Source of the DNA: Muribaculaceae bacterium | GTDB taxonomy: Bacteria > Bacteroidota > Bacteroidia > Bacteroidales > Muribaculaceae | Reading direction: 5' to 3' | Length of the DNA stretch: 7,490 nt | Assembly: GCA_029051445.1 (NCBI GenBank) | Contig: JAIDKP010000310.1 | Location: 1-7,490, forward strand | Shown: in pieces, positions 4,595 through 7,490 of the stretch | How positions within the stretch are numbered: position 1 is the first letter of the stretch | Layout of the letters: each line of letters opens with the position of its first letter | The notes under the pieces: generated by a model | Told to the model about the DNA's origin: nothing | What the model saw: the letters and a program-made list of their open reading frames with translations, nothing else | Databases searched by the model: none | Made by a program: the position numbers and the translations under genes

Positions 4595-6211
4595 ATGTAT
4601 AAAAAGGCCTTATCGGCAATCGTAGTGTCGATGGCTGTGCTTGCCGGAACCGCACAGTCACACCATATCGATGATCCTACAGCGGCAAAGATTATTGAAA
4701 TCGCATCGAAGGATAATCGTGTGATGGAACATCTTGATATACTTACCGGCCGTTTCGGAGGACGTCTGATCGGTTCGGGAGCTTATGAGGATGCGGCATC
4801 GTGGATGATTGACCAATATGGCCGATGGGGTATTTCTGCTCATCTCGAGGAAGCCGGTGAATTGCCTGTGGGCTTTAACCGTGGTCCGTGGTGGGGTCGT
4901 CTTCACGCAGGCGGTGACGGAATGGAACTTCATTTCGCGACTCCAAGCTACACGTCGGGTACACACGGCAGACAACGGGGACATGTGATGGCGGAACCTA
5001 AGTCTCAGGCGGATTTTGACAGGGTAAAGCATAAGCTGAAGGGGGCATGGGTGCTTCTTGACGGAAACCGTGGCGGTTTTCCGCTTGACAAGACAGCTGC
5101 AGGTGACTCGGCGAGGTCGGCAGTCAAAGCAAAGAATGACTCGATAAGCAAGGAGAATTCGCGTCTGAGCCGTGAGGCCTGGGAGAATGGCACATATGGC
5201 GATTTCAAACCAACTCCGCTTGAAGGGATGCCCGGTCTTTTCTACAAGGAGATGGCTGATGCCGGAGTGCTTGGTTTTGTCATGAGCGCCACTGTTCCTA
5301 TCAGAGCACTCTATGACCGTCCGCTTGTGAATGACAGTACAACTAATTTTTATAACCTTCCGACTCAGCCCGAGATACTTCTCGATGAACACCAGTTTGC
5401 CAAGATCGAGCAGATGGTGAAGGAAAAGCGTGATATCCAGCTTGAGTTTGATATCAGAAATCACTTCCGTTTAGGTCCGGTGAAGTATCACTCGGTTGTG
5501 GCCGAGATACCGGGAACGGAATATCCGGACGAATATGTGATCATAAGCGGTCATCTTGATGCTTTCGATGTTGCTACCGGCGCAGTGGACTGCGGTACCG
5601 GTATCGGCCCGATGATGGAGGCGGCCCGACTTCTTGCAGCAGCGGGCGCGAAGCCCAAGCGCACGATAAGGTTTGTGGCTTTTGCGGGCGAGGAATTCGG
5701 ATTGCTTGGCGCAAAAGCTTATGCTAAAGCCCATAAGGATGAGCTTGGCAAGATTTCGATGCTTTTTAATCGCGACGGCGGTCCTACTCCGGCAGTCGGA
5801 ATGCGTGTGCCTGCGGCGATGGTAGATGATGTAAAGGAAGCTTCCAAGTATGTGCCGTATATCAATCCGGAGTATCCGTGGGAAGTCGTGGTTGCCGAAC
5901 CACGCGTGAAGCCTACGACGACAGGCGGCACTGATGCCACTGTGTTTGATATGGAGGGTGTACCCACCTACGGTTTTTTTGAGCGTGATTTCAAGGGGTA
6001 TGGTTTTGAATATGGCGAGATATGGCATACAGAGAATGATATTCTGAATAAAGAGATCCCGGAGTATCAGGAACATACAGCTGTCGTGACTGCTATTGTA
6101 GCTCTCGGCGTGGCAAATCTCGATCATCAGCTTTCACGTGAGGGCATGTATAAGGACCCTGCTCAGGAGAATGCCAAGGATAAAAAGGGAAAGAAGTCTA
6201 AAAAGAAATGA
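4595..6211 (+). CDS. Exported M28-family zinc metallopeptidase
   Basis: This is a predicted periplasmic or secreted aminopeptidase/carboxypeptidase Q-like enzyme of 538 aa with two metal ions in the active site. The N-terminus MYKKALSAIVVSMAVLAGTA is a Sec signal peptide with a likely cut after Ala20. No Cys follows, so it is not a lipoprotein. Residues about 130-300 hold a PA-like insert (WVLLDG from 152, MADAGVLGFV from 220). The catalytic domain carries every expected ligand: His320 in GHLDAFD, bridging Asp332 in VDCGTG, the pair Glu366-Glu367 in AGEEFGLLG, Asp394 in NRDGG, and His478 in IWHTEND. The last residues form a very lysine-rich tail (KDKKGKKSKKK), and no type IX secretion C-terminal domain is seen. 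ATG 4595 is preferred over an in-frame TTG at 4583, which overlaps the previous gene and would precede the signal peptide by only four residues. The substrate is unknown. Confidence 0.92.
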   Translation: MYKKALSAIVVSMAVLAGTAQSHHIDDPTAAKIIEIASKDNRVMEHLDILTGRFGGRLIGSGAYEDAASWMIDQYGRWGISAHLEEAGELPVGFNRGPWWGRLHAGGDGMELHFATPSYTSGTHGRQRGHVMAEPKSQADFDRVKHKLKGAWVLLDGNRGGFPLDKTAAGDSARSAVKAKNDSISKENSRLSREAWENGTYGDFKPTPLEGMPGLFYKEMADAGVLGFVMSATVPIRALYDRPLVNDSTTNFYNLPTQPEILLDEHQFAKIEQMVKEKRDIQLEFDIRNHFRLGPVKYHSVVAEIPGTEYPDEYVIISGHLDAFDVATGAVDCGTGIGPMMEAARLLAAAGAKPKRTIRFVAFAGEEFGLLGAKAYAKAHKDELGKISMLFNRDGGPTPAVGMRVPAAMVDDVKEASKYVPYINPEYPWEVVVAEPRVKPTTTGGTDATVFDMEGVPTYGFFERDFKGYGFEYGEIWHTENDILNKEIPEYQEHTAVVTAIVALGVANLDHQLSREGMYKDPAQENAKDKKGKKSKKK

Positions 6212-7194
6212 TGACACGCGATATATCAGCTTATAAAAAACTTGCTGAGAAGTCTCTCGAGGCTCTTCGTCTGGAACATGAGACTCCCCGTGGGCTTTTT
6301 GCCCCGATCTCCTATATGCTTGAGGGTGGTGGCAAACGTTTGCGTCCTGTGCTTCTCCTCGTTTCATGCGATGCAGTTGGCGGTGATGCTTCCAGATGTC
6401 AGTCGCAGGCGGCTGGCATCGAGATGTTCCACAATTTCACATTGCTTCATGACGATGTGATGGATCGATCGCCTTTGCGTCATGGAAAACCGACTGTGCA
6501 TAAAAAATGGGACGTGGCTACTGCCATACTGAGCGGTGACGCGATGCTGACCAAGGCTACGGAGCTGATCGTAAACGGGCTTAATCCAGATGTGGCTTCG
6601 GAGGTGCTCAAGACGTTCAACGATACTGCTATGCTTGTGTATAAAGGTCAGCAGCTCGATATGGAGTTTGAAAGCCGTCTTGATGTGACCCCTGACGAGT
6701 ATCTGGAGATGATCAGCATGAAGACCGGGGCGCTGATCGCAGGTGCTTGTCTGATCGGTGCGATCGCCGGAGGGGTAAAGGGTCGCGATGTCGGTGTGGC
6801 ACTTTACAAGTATGGCATGAATCTCGGTGTCGCTTTTCAGATACAGGATGATCTGCTTGACACTTACGGTGATGAGAAGGTGTTTGGCAAACCTATCGGC
6901 GGCGATATACTGAATGATAAAAAAACATGGCTGCTTGTCACGGCTCTTCAGAGTGGATCGGGAAAGGAACTGAAGAAGATTATCACAGGTCAGGAGCTTC
7001 AGGGTGACGCGAAGATCGCAGCAGTCAGAGATATATATGATCGCGAGAAAGTGAAGGAGCGCTCAACGCAGATGCTTGAAACGGCAGTTTCCGGTGCTAT
7101 CTCATGGCTTGACAGTGTCAAAGATTATATAACGGCTGAGTCGTATGCGCTCCTCAGAGGTTATGCCGAGGGGATGTCGGGAAGGGTCAAGTGA
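6208..7194 (+). CDS. Polyprenyl diphosphate synthase, short-chain type (FPP/GGPP)
   Basis: This cytosolic trans-isoprenyl diphosphate synthase of 328 aa condenses isopentenyl diphosphate onto allylic primers. It supplies precursors for quinones and for the lipid carrier of envelope glycans. GGGKRLRP (40-47) binds isopentenyl diphosphate. The first aspartate-rich motif is DDVMD (82-86) followed by Arg91. Lys172-Thr173 is the conserved KT pair, FQIQDDLLD (210-218) carries the second aspartate-rich motif, and FGKPIGGDI follows. Phe77, five residues before DDVMD, is an aromatic of the kind that blocks chain growth, whereas long-chain enzymes usually have a small residue there. This suggests a C15-C20 product. 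The ATG at 6208 overlaps the peptidase TGA as ATGA, and a second ATG follows directly at 6211; either could be used. The tight overlap indicates translational coupling with the peptidase. Annotation as ispA or a GGPP synthase cannot be settled from sequence alone. Confidence 0.93.
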   Translation: MMTRDISAYKKLAEKSLEALRLEHETPRGLFAPISYMLEGGGKRLRPVLLLVSCDAVGGDASRCQSQAAGIEMFHNFTLLHDDVMDRSPLRHGKPTVHKKWDVATAILSGDAMLTKATELIVNGLNPDVASEVLKTFNDTAMLVYKGQQLDMEFESRLDVTPDEYLEMISMKTGALIAGACLIGAIAGGVKGRDVGVALYKYGMNLGVAFQIQDDLLDTYGDEKVFGKPIGGDILNDKKTWLLVTALQSGSGKELKKIITGQELQGDAKIAAVRDIYDREKVKERSTQMLETAVSGAISWLDSVKDYITAESYALLRGYAEGMSGRVK

Positions 7195-7265
7195 CATTGA
7201 GTGAAATTGCGACCCATATAACGGATAAGTGGGTGCGCGACAGCGTGCCTCTATATAAGTTTTAA
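7191..7265 (+). CDS. Possible 24-codon ORF coupled to the prenyl synthase stop
   Basis: A GTG at 7191 overlaps the prenyl synthase TGA as GTGA, the classical coupling arrangement. The frame stays open for 24 codons (VTLSEIATHITDKWVRDSVP, then LYKF) to a TAA at 7263-7265. It fills most of the 92-bp gap before tatD. The peptide is amphipathic-looking and shows no motif I recognise. A chance ORF of this length is common, so this is offered as a candidate only. Confidence 0.15.
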   Translation: MTLSEIATHITDKWVRDSVPLYKF

Positions 7266-7286
7266 ATAAAGTATGATCGTTGACGG

Positions 7287-7490
7287 ATGCGACTAATTGA
7301 TTCACATACGCATTTATATTTTGAGGATTATGACCCTTCGCCTGAAAGTGCAGTGGAGCGTGCTCTTGCTGCGGGGATCGTGCATATGGTGCTTCCGGGG
7401 GTGAATCGTGAGTCGGTCGGTCCGGCCAAACGTTTACATGAGAGATTTCCTGACGGTACATCGGTTGCAGTAGGTCTGCATCCATGTGAT
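7287..7490 (+). CDS. tatD: TatD-family metal-dependent hydrolase, N-terminus (runs off right edge)
   Basis: The first 68 residues of a TatD-type TIM-barrel hydrolase are visible. The family includes metal-dependent deoxyribonucleases acting in DNA repair or degradation, with other members of uncertain substrate. The start MRLIDSHTHL gives the metal-binding HxH pair His7 and His9 at the end of the first beta strand. The family blocks AAGIVHMVLPGVN and VAVGLHPCD (60-68) follow; GLHP is the typical second-strand signature. ATG 7287 is the first start after an in-frame TGA at 7281-7283. The 92-bp gap after the prenyl synthase holds only a weak promoter-like TAAGTTTT (7256-7263) and an imperfect hairpin (7209-7238). 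Co-transcription with the upstream genes is therefore possible. Full family length is about 210-260 aa, so roughly a quarter to a third is present. Confidence 0.93.
   Translation, partial: MRLIDSHTHLYFEDYDPSPESAVERALAAGIVHMVLPGVNRESVGPAKRLHERFPDGTSVAVGLHPCD

Noticed and set aside
4658..6127. Two long minus-strand ORFs (268 and 218 codons) covering the peptidase gene
   Set aside because: They are long only because the sense codon use leaves few antisense stops. The translations are Arg/His/Ser/Cys-rich without any domain, and the sense gene has all metal ligands.
7209..7238. Hairpin GCGACCCA...TGGGTGCGC after the prenyl synthase, as a terminator
   Set aside because: The stem needs a bulge, the loop is 13 nt, and no T-tract follows directly, so a terminator cannot be supported.
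7256..7263. TAAGTTTT as a tatD promoter -7 box
   Set aside because: The last base differs from consensus and there is no TTTG or TTG at the -33 spacing.

Overview
The window looks like ordinary housekeeping chromosome from a Bacteroidota bacterium, most likely order Bacteroidales. A Muribaculaceae-like genome is my guess from protein flavour and the roughly balanced GC, not something the sequence proves. The evidence is the Bacteroidota-type topoisomerase IV subunit A, a near-perfect Bacteroidota promoter (TTTG, 19 bp, TAnnTTTG) in front of yqeY, A-rich leaders without Shine-Dalgarno sequences, and GTG starts on two genes.

Layout. Positions 1-1400 hold the N-terminal half of parC on the minus strand, running off the left edge. 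A 175-bp divergent intergenic region (1401-1575) separates it from yqeY (1576-2025). The remaining genes are all on the plus strand: serS (2146-3417), a glycosyltransferase family 9 (heptosyltransferase-like) gene (3516-4589), an exported M28-family zinc metallopeptidase (4595-6211), a short/medium-chain polyprenyl diphosphate synthase (6208-7194), and the first 68 codons of a TatD-family metal-dependent hydrolase (7287 to the right edge). The complete genes are intact, with family-typical lengths and key residues.

How the genes fit together. The glycosyltransferase, peptidase and prenyl synthase are packed tightly: a 5-bp gap, then a 4-bp ATGA overlap. They are very probably co-transcribed and translationally coupled. 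Cell-envelope work is a plausible shared theme: a sugar transferase, a secreted peptidase, and an isoprenoid precursor used for lipid carriers or quinones. yqeY and serS share a tRNA theme, because the YqeY domain is related to the tRNA-contacting tail of GatB. They are 120 bp apart, so a shared transcript is uncertain.

I found no mobile element, CRISPR array, tRNA/rRNA gene or clearly novel system. The most distinctive signals are small. Three perfect 12-bp palindromes sit at gene junctions (1504-1515, 2086-2097, 4582-4593). An 11-bp sequence is shared by the two gaps flanking serS. A 9-bp hairpin without a T-tract lies between serS and the glycosyltransferase. A 24-codon ORF is coupled by GTGA to the end of the prenyl synthase. 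Two further points are an Ala at the quinolone-contact Ser position of ParC and a TD in place of the usual GD motif in the GT9 enzyme.
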